From Metallyticus violacea (lineage: Eukaryota > Arthropoda > Insecta > Mantodea > Metallyticidae): a stretch of 64,000 nt of DNA. The stretch's first letter is position 1. Each line of letters begins with the position of its first letter. Both the position numbers and the translations under genes were made by a program. Positions 44,623 through 58,400 of the stretch are shown here, in pieces. The notes under the pieces are model-generated. The model was not told the origin of the DNA. It saw nothing but the letters and a program-made list of their open reading frames with translations, and did no database searches. The stretch is taken from NCBI GenBank assembly GCA_030762175.1, contig CM060833.1, positions 154,944,501 to 155,008,500 of the forward strand. The letters are read 5' to 3'.

Positions 44623-46600
44623 AAAAAAAAAAAAAAACTAGTAACATTTATACTGAGAGGTAAAAAAAAATAAATAAATAAATAAATAAAAACAGATTAC
44701 AAGAACGGGGGAAAAAAAGTACCCATAGGGATTTGACAACCTTCACATCTTTCGCACGAAGCTGTAAACTACTGAAACAAGGCTTCATGTTCAGTGTGGA
44801 AATTATTCTCCTAAAGTACTTGCTACAAATAAAATCGTAACCAGTCGGCAATCTTCACTATCGTTCAGGACTGACGGCCGCAAGATTATTAATTCTGTTA
44901 GTTAAAATGTTTTAACTCGCAAGTTCTCCATGTACAATTTGCATCACCTAGTATTAGCTAGGTTAGTTGTGTTGGTAAACATAAACCAAATGAATTGGGT
45001 ATCTTATATTCAAAGATTAACTATATTTAATGTTAATGTCATATTTTCAACAGCGGCTAACACTATTGAAAATACCTTTTTCTGTCATATTTTCTGATTT
45101 AACAGAGTCCAAAAAATAATTGTAAGCAATCCCCTCAAAGAACAAATATATAAAGTATTAAAAAAGTTTTATTAGGATTCGTACTTTCATCTATCATGAT
45201 ACTACATTTTGTACTTAATTCTATAAAGAATTGAAAAAGCTTGTTTTCATTTCTTTTCTTATAAACATAATTCTTTTCTTATCAACATGCATGGTCAGAA
45301 TGAAGAGTGTTACCAATTGATACACCATTCAATTTTTGCAGTTAGATTACTGCGGGATGTGTTAAATGTCACTTCTGTTTATGCAGATCTGAACAACAAA
45401 AGAAGTTGTGTTTGCTTTTCTTTGATATTGCTTTCCCCACAACTTTTCACTTTCACTCAGATTTTTCACTACTTTGTTTATCTTTACTGTCTATGACCAA
45501 CGATTTTATCATTTTGTGTTTTGGAATTATTTTCTGAAACACCAATTAAAAATAAATTATCAATACACCCACTCCATACTTTCCACCTTAGTTCACAAAC
45601 TTCTGAACAAATTGCATATTATTAAGTTTCTGTAATTTACAGACAGTCACGGCTTAGTCTTATGCCAGTTTTGAAAATGTGATAGAGCAACACAATTTCC
45701 CACTATAATTTCATCCTTACTGTTACTCTCTTTTCCACGTAGAGACTTCTCACAGTATTCAGTCTCTGAAAATTCAATATGTTTCTCTTTATCACTATTT
45801 GTGCACATTTCTGGTAATTTACTGTCCTTGAAGAATTACGAAATTTTGCTTTGTTTCTGAGACACAATGAAATTCCATAGTTACACAGGCCTAGACATAC
45901 TCTAATAACTACTACTTGCCTCGCAGGCTTGTACGAATTAACATTGACTGCACATTGTAACTGATCACAAAAGAGATTAAAGCAACAATGATACAAAAAG
46001 AATGAAGATTCAATATGAAATGTTTAAATGTATAATGTTGTTTCCAAAATTAATGAACAAGATTACAGACCTATAATATATTTAAATGCTTTTTAAATAC
46101 ATTTCAATGTTAAAATAGCTATAGAACAGGTATACTTTCTGTGTACAGCTCACAAATTTAAACTAAGTGTTAAGTTATATAGTTTACATATCCAGTAGTG
46201 GGAAATACGCATCCCTGGTTGCAATGGACCATTTAAAATGAGAGGGTGGGTAAGTTCAATTCAAAAATTCCTCCCTGCAAATTGAGCACTGCCTACCATG
46301 GAAGCAACTATCTGTAGTAACACTAACACAATTACTTCATTTGAATTCATTCTGAAGCATATACTCATTAGTCACACAAAATTTTATTTGGCAGTAGCTC
46401 ACTTGGGTAATTCTTTGCAAAAGAAGAAATTGTTGTAATTAAATTTCCATTAATGAACTGAAGGCAGGAAGCTGTGCATGATCTTAATATTCATGGATTT
46501 GGGAACTTCTGACTGCTGCTGATTTTGCCCATAATGTCTAATATAATTGACTTGACGATTATGACAGCAGAGAGAATATTTTTGAAATTTCATTAACAAC
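44623..46600. other. No gene seen; poly-A and (AAAT)n tracts
   Basis: Poly-A near 44617-44637 and (TAAA)n at 44670-44690 suggest old retrotransposon tails. The short frames (45287-45496, 45703-45996) carry no domain. Confidence 0.45.
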
Positions 46601-46617
46601 CTGCGAGCCCGAGATTA

Positions 46618-46690
46618 TTTTCATCATCTATTACAAGTTGGCATTAATAACGTTTCGACTGCTATATATAGCTGATTGGCAAGCATGATA
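46618..46690 (-). ncRNA. Degenerate hammerhead-like segment (copy 7, weak)
   Basis: Minus strand: GCTATATATAGC hairpin (46672-46661) followed by AGTC and GAAA (46656-46653), then CGTT. The CUGAUGA box reads CCAATCA, so the core is not intact. It is included because the GAAAC-after-stem pattern matches the other copies. Confidence 0.2.
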
Positions 46691-46699
46691 AGTTTGTCT

Positions 46700-49600
46700 G
46701 CTTTATAACTAGTCTCCTATATTTTTTTCTCAAATATGCACAAATTAGTTTGATTTATGCAACAAGTGTCCAAAATATATTTGCCAGACAGAAAGGAATA
46801 TTTTGTTGAAAAATGTTTCATTTAACTGGGTACCATGGAAGCATTACTGAGTTTTTTTATATACTGATAATTTTTATTTTGAGCTCATTGCTTTCATTGG
46901 CTGTATTAATGGATCGAACACACTTTATAAGGAATTTCTGCATTTTCAGAAAGAGAAAATAGAAATGCTTGCATTATAAATTTTGCGACTATTATGAAGC
47001 AGAGCAATAATGAAATAGAAACGGTATGATTAACTGATTCTCTTCAAAGGGAAGGACCATATATACAGATTTACTTATAGTCACTGGAATACAAAAACTG
47101 CTGATTGAACTTCTTGTCCATCTTGTAACATTATCATAAATACATCTTCCTAAGAAGAGTGGGTGTATTGGCACAGGAACAAATTAATTAAGCTGAGAAA
47201 AGTACTGTCAAACAGACATACATATAAAAGAAGGCAGATGTAACATATGAACTGCATAGATCTGGTTTCTTAAATACTATATTATTTACTTAATCTTTGT
47301 AGACCAAATACTCTCTCTTTGATTAAATGAGCTGTAACTAAATTGGTATATCCCTTCCTGTTGAAGAGCATTATGCTGTCTTACCATTTCAGTTTAATTA
47401 TAGCTGTTTTTTGAAGTAGTTACAAAATTTAGATTGTGCAGCTATGTTTCACACATAAATGGTAAATTTTATAGACAGAAAACACATTTACTCATTGCAT
47501 TAGTAGAAATAAAATAATAAAGAACACCATAATAAGGAAGAAATATATAAATAAAATTATATTTAATTTATTATGAAATAGGGGAAGGTTCTTGGCACAC
47601 CTGATGTCTAGTGCTGGCACACACTGGCTGCTGAATATTGATATAGTATTTAAATTCATGATTAATAATTTCACAAGATCTTTTTTGCAATGTTCATTTT
47701 TTCACTACTCATATTTCATCACATTGATATAAACATGCTTATATAGTAAACCAGCCAGCAACTGAGACAACCACGCAGTTTACAAAGCAATTGTGTAGCT
47801 GCAAACAGCAGCATTAAAAACATTTCAAAAGTTTCAACAATTTATTTTTCAAACATTAAATAATACAGCCAACAACTTCATATGCAATTAACAAAATTAC
47901 TTCATATAATGTTTTAAAAATGGAATAAATTTATAAAAAAGAATGACAACAAACACTTACAACATAGGTAATATTAAAACATTTATATTAACAGAATCCA
48001 TTGAAATTTGAAATCATTAAATGACTTTGAACTTTGTAACATTTTTGAGAATAAAAATTTGCATGATTTTATTTCTATATTGAACAAAGCAGAAATAATT
48101 ATTTTGGCATCAATATTTTGTTAAAATAATAATATAATTAGAAAAATATCTCATAAATTGCATGTTAGTTTTAAACTTCTGTAGATACCAAATCTCTAAA
48201 ACTCCAAAAAAGCACTACTGTAAAAAAATTTCCCAAAGGCACAAGCTCCATTCAATAATACTATGAAAGTCCCAGTAACATTATTATTTATAAGTAAGTA
48301 TTCATAGAAGCAACAAATTATAAGGTATTAAAAGATTAATTTTTCTAAACACATAATGTATGACAGCATGGAGATGCTGAAGCTCCATATGAATTTTCAT
48401 TTTAACTACACATAAATTTGCCAAAATGCCTAAAAGTTTTATGGTTTAATTATTACTCAGATATTTCTCTCAGATAACATGTCATAGAAAGTGACACAAT
48501 ATCAAGACAAAACAAATTTTTTGCATGGGAGAAAAATCTGAACATTCACAAGGCGCTTGCATCTAGTCTTCATATATTTATTTTCATTTAGTAAATAAAA
48601 AAATGAAATAAGCAAAATAACAGTGTTCATCAAAGAACTGATTTGCACTTAAACATCCTCAATTGCAATTGCATTTTTCAGTCTCTGTGATTCATTTATG
48701 GAAAAAGCAAAAACTGTTGTAAATAATGAAACAGTGCTGCTATGCATTACTCTTAAGCCTTTACATAAAAATAAACCGAACATGTTTTTCAAAACTTCAA
48801 ACAAAAGTGAAGTTGAAAAACTGTTTAGTTTTATTTTATTATTATAAAAATTTAACCAAGACCAATTTGTTTCAAATATCATTGTTTCACTATTTATAGG
48901 ATGATAAGCAGATCTGCATTTAAAAAGTGATTCCTTTAATGGCTACTAAAACATTGTTATCACTATCGAAACACAACCTTTTGTTTCCAAAATGATCTCC
49001 AAAAAAAGTTGCTCAAACTGTGGGTGAAATCAATTGGTAAATTAACCAGTAACACTGTTATTGCTCATGCTTTTGTATTTTTACAAATGGTTTTTAATTA
49101 ACATAGTACCTGTGGTTTTCTTTCTTTCTATTTTTTCCTTTTTCTTTCATGCCTTGAGTTTGTTGGTTCATATGTATTCAGCAAGGCAGTCTTGACCATT
49201 CCCTATTCTATTGTCTTAGTTAAGAAAAGTTTAATATTTAATAGGTATTCATTGAAATTATGCTAGGAAATAAAACAAACATATATTAAAAAGCTGAAAG
49301 AACTCTTGTTTATTTGATTCTAAAGCTTAAAGGATATGTCCAAGGATAATGAAAGAGTAAAAAATACTCCATAACTACAACCTGCAGCATAATTTTCAGA
49401 AATTTCTCAATAGTTTAATAATTTTGTAACAAAAAGTTTAAAAACAAGTGACTTACAACAATAAACAGTTTATTCCTCTGTTTTCCAGATGAAATAAATA
49501 ATGAAGAAATGAAGATGATTTTTTTTCATAGTATAAATATACATATATTCATTAACATTTTTCTGTGCGCAATTTAAATTTCTATTCACTGCATTACATA

Positions 49601-50355
49601 ATGTTCCTTAGAGTATTTTTTAGTTCTTAATTAGTATAAAGTTGCATTACCTTCTATGTGTGCTGTTTATTTTTGTGCTTCTTTCTCAAGGATAGAAAAA
49701 ATTTGAATAATTTCCTTCATTTTTACAGTCACAGCATTAGTTGTGAGTTGATATCCAATACAGCATCCAAGTTTAAATTGAGGAGCATTTTTTCAAAACT
49801 CGACAAATGCAGAATATTGCATTTTTTGGGACATGCATTTTTTTATTTTCATTTTATTATTTATTTATAGAGAGAGACGTTAGACAAATATAATATTTCC
49901 TCCAGTTTAGATTTTAATGTTTGAAATAAAATGCCCTAATAAGATATTGAAACAAAATTTGCACAATGGAGGATTACAGGATGATTTATTTGATTTTTTC
50001 AAAAGTTTATCAACTTTACAAAAGAGAAAAGTTGTTCTAATTATGCGTTCAGTTTTGTTTTTTTTTACAATTTATATGCAATTATTTATTTATTATTATA
50101 ATAATTCCTATGCATAAACAAGTTTTACAGTTTATTATTGGTTTGCATCATTACTCATTATATACTAAATATTTATTTAACACTTACATTTTTTAATTTA
50201 ATTTCCCTAACTTTATTGAGAATAAATGTAATAAGAATGCAACACAGAAGGAATGTGTTAATATGCAATGATTTAATCATTTTTAATAATGCATTTAAGC
50301 TACTGCAGTCCTTGTATCATTCATGCAAAATTGAACATTCCTAACCTCATATCTA
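46700..50355. other. Long A+T-rich stretch without a gene
   Basis: I find no exon with good splice sites, no transposase or RT motif and no SINE. The few open frames are short and of low complexity. Confidence 0.5.
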
Positions 50356-50359
50356 GACA

Positions 50360-51260
50360 TGATCAGATTTGTTATTATCTCCTAGAACATCTTTGTAGAA
50401 TTCAGTTGCATCATCCGGTACTTCAAAATACTTTAATAGTGCAGAAATCCTTCTTTTCTTTGTTAATCATATTTTGCTTTGGTAGAATAGTGGATGTTAA
50501 TAGTTACTGAATGACGTGGTTTTCTCCTGAATCTCCGAAGTATGTACTTTTCACTGATACATTAACATTGTTCTTTACTTTCTTGAATGGAGATGACACG
50601 CTGACAGTTAATTCTGAATGGTAACCTATCCTTTAGATATTTAATTTCCCATTCCTACATTCAGTACTTTCATGGTGCAGTGTTTTTTTTTAAGATGTCA
50701 TAATATTCTTTAGGAGACAAGACACTTTCTTTTTTTTCTGCACAACTCATTTCTACCAAAGACTTGATCTGGAGCCACTTAACTATTTCCAAGGACTGGA
50801 AAGAAATAAATATTCTTGAATCTTGAACTCTTTTCCAAAAATGCTCTAAGTAAGTCAGAAAGGAAGTCCAGCAAAGCCAACAGAACTTATTTCATCCTCT
50901 TGAAGACTCTGTTTCCAGCCAGGTATAGAATTTTTTTTCTCATTAGTATGAACCATGATGCATTGATTGTATAATATTTGCCTAATTTAGAAAATTTCGC
51001 TCCTGGACAGTTTTGGAATTGGCTGGTTTTGCTGCATATCAAAGGTAATCTTAGGTAATCTTAATCCTGGATTTTCTCCTTTCATTATTCCATAAAACTG
51101 CTTTGCACAAAATTTATGCAATCTGTGACTAGATCTTAATTCATTTTTCTTCTCCAAACATTTCTCTGATTTTATTTTAATGAGACCAACCTTGCAAATG
51201 AAGATGTATCAGTGAGGGGAATCAGAAATTATAGTTTAAAATATTTATAGAATACATTCT
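50360..51260 (-). pseudogene. Degenerate coding-like stretch, identity unknown
   Basis: The minus strand shows a series of low-bias-looking peptide segments in shifting frames: IKSEKCLEKKNELRSSHRLH and KFCAKQFYGIMKGENPGLRL (51190-51070); MVHTNEKKNSIPGWKQSLQE (50960-50900); EMSCAEKKESVLSPKEYYDI (50760-50690); SELTVSVSSPFKKVKNNVNV (50620-50560); ISALLKYFEVPDDATEFYKD (50450-50390). They are separated by stops and frameshifts and lack clear splice sites, as in an old processed pseudogene or a mobile-element ORF. I do not recognise the protein. Confidence 0.3.
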
Positions 51261-52380
51261 GATATTTTGATAAAGAGTATAGTTTGAAGGGTGGCACCCT
51301 TCTTGTCTCTAGATCTTCTGCCATTCTAACATTCTTTTACCCGTACAACCCTATCAGAGTTACTGGAGAATCACTATCCATTCTGATTTAACTTACATGA
51401 ATTGGTTTGCTTCTATATATGATATTTGTCAACTTTTGCTAAAATTTTATTCACAGCACCAGTGGAAGGTCAACATTATGTTGTTAAGATGTATAACTCA
51501 ATTATGAAAATTTTTGCATTTATCAATTTAAAAAAAATGCTCCTCAAAATTAATTTCTCCTATAAAGAAATGTGAACTTGAAAAATTCTGTCAATTTTGA
51601 CTTATGTCAAACCACATATCCTACATACAGAAACATTTGCAGAGTACTAAACGATTTTGAAAAATGGAATTAGGTAGCCAGAAAAGCACGTCTTAATCAG
51701 GCGATATTTAATAAAGAAGAAATAAAAATTATATCCACAGCAACAAAGTCAAATTAGGGGAAATTAGGACAAAGGATGATAAAAACAGGCAGTAGCTCTG
51801 CTCAGAGCAGAAACTGAACAAAGATAAACTAATAATGTTAAACTCTTAACATTTATAAGAAATAAAGGAAACAAAAATTTAATCATATGAGTGGCATCTA
51901 ATTTAATATGTAGCTAAATAAAACTATTTAGTGGTCACTGGAATGAAAATAATTTGAACAGCAACACTTTGTGCAAAATGTGATATATGGGTATAATGCA
52001 TCAAATATGTAAAGTAGCAATCTCTGATTACCTACAGCTAATGCCTGAATATTTTAATTAATGCTGCATAAATTTCCAGAATATTTTGTAGTTTGGAATG
52101 AATCAAAACTTTTTTTCTCATTTAAATGTATTATTTACCACATTATTGCTATTGTTTAGTTTTGAGGTTGTAGCACTATAACTATAGGAACAAAAAATGC
52201 TGTTAATGGGAATATTCAAAGGTTTTTTAAACCATTTATGTTGTAGTAGTTATATTTTATTAACAAATGTAACACATTATTAAAATATATCTGATGTATT
52301 GAAAAACAACTTTATTTACATTTTAGTTCTATTCTACTTAAATCATGTGATATTTTAAGGAAAAGCAAATCACACTAACT
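51261..52380. other. No gene seen
   Basis: A+T-rich. Weak coding-like words on the minus strand at 51290-51480 might extend the degenerate stretch, but I cannot support it. Confidence 0.45.
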
Positions 52381-52528
52381 ATATCCTACATTAATATATT
52401 CAATCTGTTTACACTAATTCCATTTACTTACATGGATGATGGAAGTAATTAGCTTCTGAAACATGTCCTAGTGTCATGTAAGTAAATGGAGTTAGTGTGA
52501 ACAGGTTGAATACATTAATGTAGGATAT
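52381..52528 (+). repeat. Long imperfect palindrome enclosing a hammerhead-like core
   Basis: The left arm ATATCCTACATTAATATATT ... CCATTTACTTACATG (52381-52434) pairs with CATGTAAGTAAATGG ... TACATTAATGTAGGATAT (52475-52528), about 50 bp. The arms are positioned to be an extended stem I of the hammerhead-like core in the loop. Confidence 0.8.
52433..52470 (+). ncRNA. Hammerhead-like motif with extended stem I (copy 8)
   Basis: TGGATGA (52433-52439) in place of CUGAUGA, stem II GGAAG/CTTCT with loop TAATTAG (52441-52457), GAAA (52458-52461), stem III ACATGT, then C at 52467. The two core substitutions probably weaken catalysis. The 50-bp flanking palindrome would act as stem I. Confidence 0.5.
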
Positions 52529-55500
52529 ATTACCACTCCATTGTCTACAGCTTCATAAGTACAATTTATTCACACTGACTATAATTGATTTTAGAAGGTT
52601 TCAAAACAAAATATGGTTCGTTTTGAAAGTTGAAAACCACTTCAGTGGCAGTCAGTTAGGATAAATGTCCTAAAATCTAAATATGTGATTAGACAGCTTT
52701 GAAGAGTAGATGTATGAGAAGTTGGTCAAAAAATTGAATTTTTAAAAATGTTTTTATTTGACATTTGAGAACATGTTCCCAAAATATTTTGTTTATATTC
52801 TGCCTTTAAGGCATTTAAACATTTAAATATCTTGGAACTATTAATTGTGCAGGTAAGGCAATATGCTATCATCAAGTATCATAATATTTTGGACTCCCTT
52901 GCTACTTCTCAGCACAACAGATTCATAGAAGGCATGAAATGGCTTTCATATGAAAGCATTTAACTGGAAACAGTACAAACCTGTGTAGAATAATTCATGG
53001 TTGTTTTGAATTTTGAGTTTGATTTATTTTGAGTATGTGAGGTTGTCACTGTGTTATGGCTTTTTAAAATAGAAAGAAGTGAAGGGTATTTAAACAGTAT
53101 AAAATATCCTAACATTAAAAACAAAAATTATGCAGATGGAAGAAAAGAAAGTTATGTTCAACTTCTGTCATATAAGTCTCCACGTGCTTCAAAGCAAAAA
53201 TTAAGGTTAATGACATTTTAGGTGATGACCTTCAGATTAATTGACGAAGAGTGTTTAATGGTGCAATATACATTGCATGTAAAAGTTCTGCATATGGCAG
53301 TGTCAAATTGAGCACATGATGGTAACAGATTTGGTATGATGTGTAACTGCATATTATTTCCACAAAATCTGACATGGACATGCCATTTAAGATCCATGAA
53401 AAGCAGTAGATGCTAAGAAGCAAATACAAGGTTGGAGTATGGTCTTAAATATACCTATTGTAATTGGGAGAGGTGATGTTATGAGTTTTATGATTAAGCC
53501 CTGCTTCTCTACAAGGTTCAAAGTAACAAACTTGCTAATAGAAAATTCACTAGAGGAAGTGCATCAAAATAGCATGAAAAAAGTTGTAGAAAAAAGCATA
53601 TACAGGAAGAATTTAGCCAAAAGAGAGCTAGAGAAGAAAAGTACATCATCTATTCAACAGGGGATTCTAATCAGTTTTCTAGGTCAATGTTTTTCACTGT
53701 AATTTTTCACAACTAACATTTTTAGACATAAATGTATATTTTTCACAAATTCCATAACATTTAAATTTGTTGGGTCTGCAAGATTATATAACTTTAGATA
53801 AATGTTACTTTGAAGTCACATGGTCCATCTTAGACCTAATTCTATTAAGTTGATGTGGCAAAAGTACTATAACTTATTTTTTTTTTAAATGAATTGAAAA
53901 AAAAATATATATATATATAAATGTTATATTCACTTATACACAACAAAAAGAAATTTGCAATGAAATTGCATGTTCTGTTTCACAAGTAAAAGTATTCTTA
54001 TAAACAAAAATTTAATATTTTAAATTTCATAAAATTTATATTTATTTTGCATTCTAAAAAGAGTAATGTTTCTTACAGAAATTTCAATAAAAATATAAAT
54101 TTCATTTGGCTACATTGAATAGTATGGTAGAAATAAATTATTTTGCATGTATTTGCAAGCTTACATTTCCACTGAAAGCTGTTGGCATCAAGTTATGGGT
54201 TTTGTTTCTAATCTGGAGTGTTTACCTCAACCCATAGCATAAATTCATTAGTTGAGGTTTATCTAATCTCTGAGACAACACAGTACGAATAATATTTATT
54301 CTGTCAACATCAATCAATAACCTCTAAAAGATATGACTGGGCAACTGGATATAATGGCTAGATGGATTTGTATGCACATTTATTCAAATGTGCATAAAAA
54401 ACATTTATACTGCATTATTATTTGTTTCTGAATAAGAGAAACTAAAACATTCATTAAGCACAGCTTCTCACAATACACTATTCTGTTCATTTATAAGTTT
54501 TGGGTTGGCAGACCTGCTGCTTGTTCACAATAAATGCATGCCTAAAAATTATATAAAATCTATTTAAATTGCCTGGAGATACCAACATAATTAAAAAATA
54601 TAGCTTTAAGTCAATCACTATTATATTTGGATAAAGTACAAGAAAATGGCTAAAAGTCCATAGTTTTGCACACCATAATTTTATAATAATTTAAAAGTTA
54701 AATGTTTCTAGTGACTAGCTTGCAGAATACTCTTATTTTTATTGAAAGATAAATCTTCTTTTGACTAGTTCTATAGCAAAATATTTCCCTGTATGCATAG
54801 TTATACTGGACAAACAAATATTTTATGACAAATTCTTATAAAGTACCTTCAGTCAATGGTTCCCAATTCAATGAGAAGGAATCTCTCAGCATAGAACACT
54901 ACTTTTTTTGATGCTGCCAAGTTACATCACTCTCTGCTGAAATGTGTTTACTTTTCAGCATTACAATGTTCAACTTTTCATTAGAAATTCTAATATTTGC
55001 TCTACACTATAATTAAACACCTTGTATGTTTGTTCTGTAGTATTTGCATCCTATGATTAAGTGCCATTAACATTGCAAGATGCCAGAGAAAAATGTTTCA
55101 ATAAGATTATTCTATGATATCTGAGGGATTTTCATTGTACATTACTAAAAGTAAACAGGACATAGGGTGTGTGTGTATATATATAAAAGCATCTTAAGAA
55201 TAGGAACAGATGGTCTCAGATCTTTGTTATGGTGCTGCACACATTAATTCTAAGCTATGTATGAATTTATGGATGGTCCAGAGAAATGAATCCCGTAACT
55301 TACTTTAAACAAATAATTTATTCTCTAAAGTTCAGAGTATTAGTTTGATGGATCACAGTAATTGAAGTTAAATACAGTAATTATTCATAAAACTTATACC
55401 TACTGTGTGTAGTTCACAAAATGCCTTACTACTTCCACGAAGACCTGGAAATAACAGAGCATAAGTTGCTAGATAGAGGTGCAATCTATTTATGAGTGTA

Positions 55501-56905
55501 CTCCATTAATGATATTAGTTTACATTTGATGGCTAGCAGCACATGTCACATCACAACAAAGCTCTGATGATCCATATTGATGCCCATTGAAGCCTCTGAG
55601 ACCATTTGCTACCATTCTTAAAATATTAAAATACTTAATGTTAAGCCCTCTCTGGGGCTTAGCAAATGCTGTTAAATATAGTTTGTTGAAAATTAGTATG
55701 TTAATGAAAAGTTTTGTATCAGAGCAATTTAAAACATTCATCAGTAGCTCCCTACTGGTCTATCCAGAAGCCTGTAAATTCTTTGAAAGTATTTTTGCCT
55801 TATCCTATGTATGCTGGATATTTTCCATTAATGTCAGAATAAAAAAACAATAGACAAGATAAGAGAGTAACTGAAGATCAAATATAAGGGAGTAGGCAGA
55901 GGCACAATAAAAAGCTTATAGAAGCTACAGAAAAAAAGTTTTGTATGCATCTTTGTACCATGAAAGCAACAAATTAAGTGCTTTGGCTTATTCTTTAATT
56001 ACTGGGTGTGACAGAGGAGAGGTGTGAAAAATTACAGGGAGTTAGAAATAATTTATTATTTATATCATATGCTTTATTCTTTAATAGGCTTCTTCAGAAA
56101 CTAACGTAACAAAGAGAGAGAGAAACAGAGAGAGAGAAGCTAAAATACCTATTGTAAAAGATTTCTGACCATTAGCCTATAAATTGTGCAAACTGTACAG
56201 CATTTAACAGAAATTATTAATGACAGAGTTACCATTTTTAGTGCCAAGGGAGATTATTCTGAAAATGGATGCTTCAATTTTAGTATAATTATTACTTGGT
56301 GGGTTCTTAAATTCACTAACTGATTTGCTCTATTTTGTTCACCTATTAAGAATAACCCATTCCTCATTGTCCAGCATCTTACTGGTAAATAGATATACAT
56401 CTGATAAGCCAGAGATGGAGTTGTTCTTATCCATCCAAATACTGAATTACATTCATACTTCACATCATCATGAAGGAAGAGTGAAGAAGCCATGGCTTCA
56501 GAATTGTCACTCAAAATGTTAGCCTTGCTTCTTAGATTCTGTATAGAAAATTTTGTCTTTGTTCAATATTAAAATATTTGTGCAACTTCAACATATCTGG
56601 TACAAATAAAAATAGAAATGTCTTTCTGCAATTACTTTCGGATTTACGAGCCAAGAGAGGAATTGGGAACCACTACATTAGGTGTAGAAATACTGATTAA
56701 AGGTTTCTTTGTTGATTATATACATGCATGATTGTACAATACTGTATGTCTTGAGTATTTATGTCTATGTTTAGAGCTATAAACATAAACATCATAAAAA
56801 ATTCAGAGATTTATGCTAAACATACCAGTTTACTGGTGTTATCTTTGAACAGAGATCACAGCAAAGAGGCCATTATCTAAATAGACAAATAAATAAATAA
56901 ACAAA
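52529..56905. other. Long A+T-rich stretch without a gene
   Basis: No coding support. It contains a short (AT)n near 53906-53920, (GT)n(AT)n near 55168-55185 and (GA)n near 56115-56140. The 87- and 88-codon + frames (53439-53702, 55587-55853) show no recognisable domain. Confidence 0.45.
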
Positions 56906-56909
56906 TAAA

Positions 56910-57066
56910 TTAAGATTATTGTATGAATGAGTCAACTACACATCTTATTGGCTCCACTTTCTTTACATTTAGAACATATTTTGCTGATCACTGACATGTT
57001 CTAAATATAAGTGAGATAGTGGAGCCAATAAGAGTGTAGTTCAACTCAGTCACACAATAATCTTAA
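56910..57066. repeat. Palindrome of about 157 bp with eroded hammerhead-like centre
   Basis: The left arm TTAAGATTATTGT...ATTGGCTCCACT...TTTAGAACAT pairs with ATGTTCTAAAT...AGTGGAGCCAATAAG...ACAATAATCTTAA. The loop region (TTTTGCTGATCACTGACATG) keeps CTGAT and an ACATGTTC stem-III-like word but not a full core. It has the same architecture as the 52381 palindrome. Confidence 0.75.
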
Positions 57067-57920
57067 CTATACGAGTTACTCACTGTACAAGTTACATTAG
57101 CACTTCAAAATAAATAAATATTCAGCATAAATTTAACAATACTCAAACTGATTTAGTAATTAAGCATATATGATCTATCAATTTTATATTAATAAAAGCA
57201 CTCCTTTTATGCTGCACTAGCTTTTTCAGCTGCTGCTTTTAAACTGCAAGGAAGAGAATACTATTTTTTGAATTAATCCACAGTGCATTATATTTTCTAA
57301 TATATGCATATATAAATATGTCGATAGATATATATATATGTAACTATGTATTTGTGCAGAGAACTATTACAATTTAAGGCTCTGGCTCTCTTAAAAAATC
57401 ATATATATCTGTGAAAAACCTAGCTGAGAAATGTATCAAGTTAAAAGCAGCATGTCATATTTTTGGGAAATTCTACTATTCCCAAATTTTTTGCAGCACA
57501 AATAGAAAATAAATCATTTTAGAGTTTTAAAAAAAGCATACTTTATGGAACAGTTGGTATACATACTGTAAGCATTCAAGTAGCTCATTAGTCTTTTGGG
57601 TAAAAATATTAAAACATTTTTTTTCAAATTAATGAATAAATATATAGTTAATTAAAAAGAGATAAATCTAAGTATATAGTTTATAGTTAACTATAAAAAG
57701 ATAAATTTCAATGCTACACAACTTTAGCCTCCCCAATTTGAAACAGCATATTAATACTGAAAGTATTCTCCAAAACCACATGTAGCTTCTCAGACTTCAC
57801 GCTAAAGCTTCAGTTATTCTATAAAAAGAAAACCAAAGTTCAAACAAGTTTACACACCACTCTTGGGAATTTCATATTTTTTTCAAAGAATAAAGAATCT
57901 TATAATATCCAAACAAATCA
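57067..57920. other. No gene seen
   Basis: A+T-rich, with TATA-type runs near 57300-57345. Nothing recognised. Confidence 0.45.
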
Positions 57921-57924
57921 ATAA

Positions 57925-58400
57925 AATTACCCCAAAGAAGAAACTGGAACCTACCAAATTAACTGTTTAGATTGCAATAAAATATATATTGGGAAAATGA
58001 AAAGAAATTTAAATGTCAGGCTCAAAGGACATATCAGATATAATGCATATAAACAAACAGATAAATTAGCTATAGTCGACCACTTTTGAGAAATGAATCG
58101 TGAAGTAGAAAACAAATCAAAATAATTCAAATCAGCATATTGACAATTGAAATTGAGCTTATGGGAAAATATATACATAAAAGAAAGTTAAGATAAGTTG
58201 ATGACTTTTGAGATTTCTATGGATGACAGTTGTAATTTCCTGCCAAAAGCCAGCCATAAGCATCCAGAAGCTATTCGAATCACCTGCCATTCGACTAGCA
58301 GCCAAGGATGTGGACATGAGTCTGCAAAATATATTCTGCCAATAAATATTGGTAAGTGGAGAAATAAGAGTATATAATCAATTCATTAGCTAAAGTATTT
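57925..58400 (+). pseudogene. PLE 3' fragment in + orientation: GIY-YIG endonuclease and terminus
   Basis: Allowing stops, the + strand reads YQINCLDCNKIYIGKMKRNL, then VRLKGHIRYNAYKQTDKLAI and VDHFWEMNREVENKSKI: YIG motif, conserved Arg, His/Glu region. This is the same order as the copies at 14941 and 31004. After the coding tail, an eroded hammerhead-like segment (58310-58360) leads to GGTAAGTGGAGAAATAAGAG, which is also found in the arms of the 25530 palindrome. It is inactive. Confidence 0.8.
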
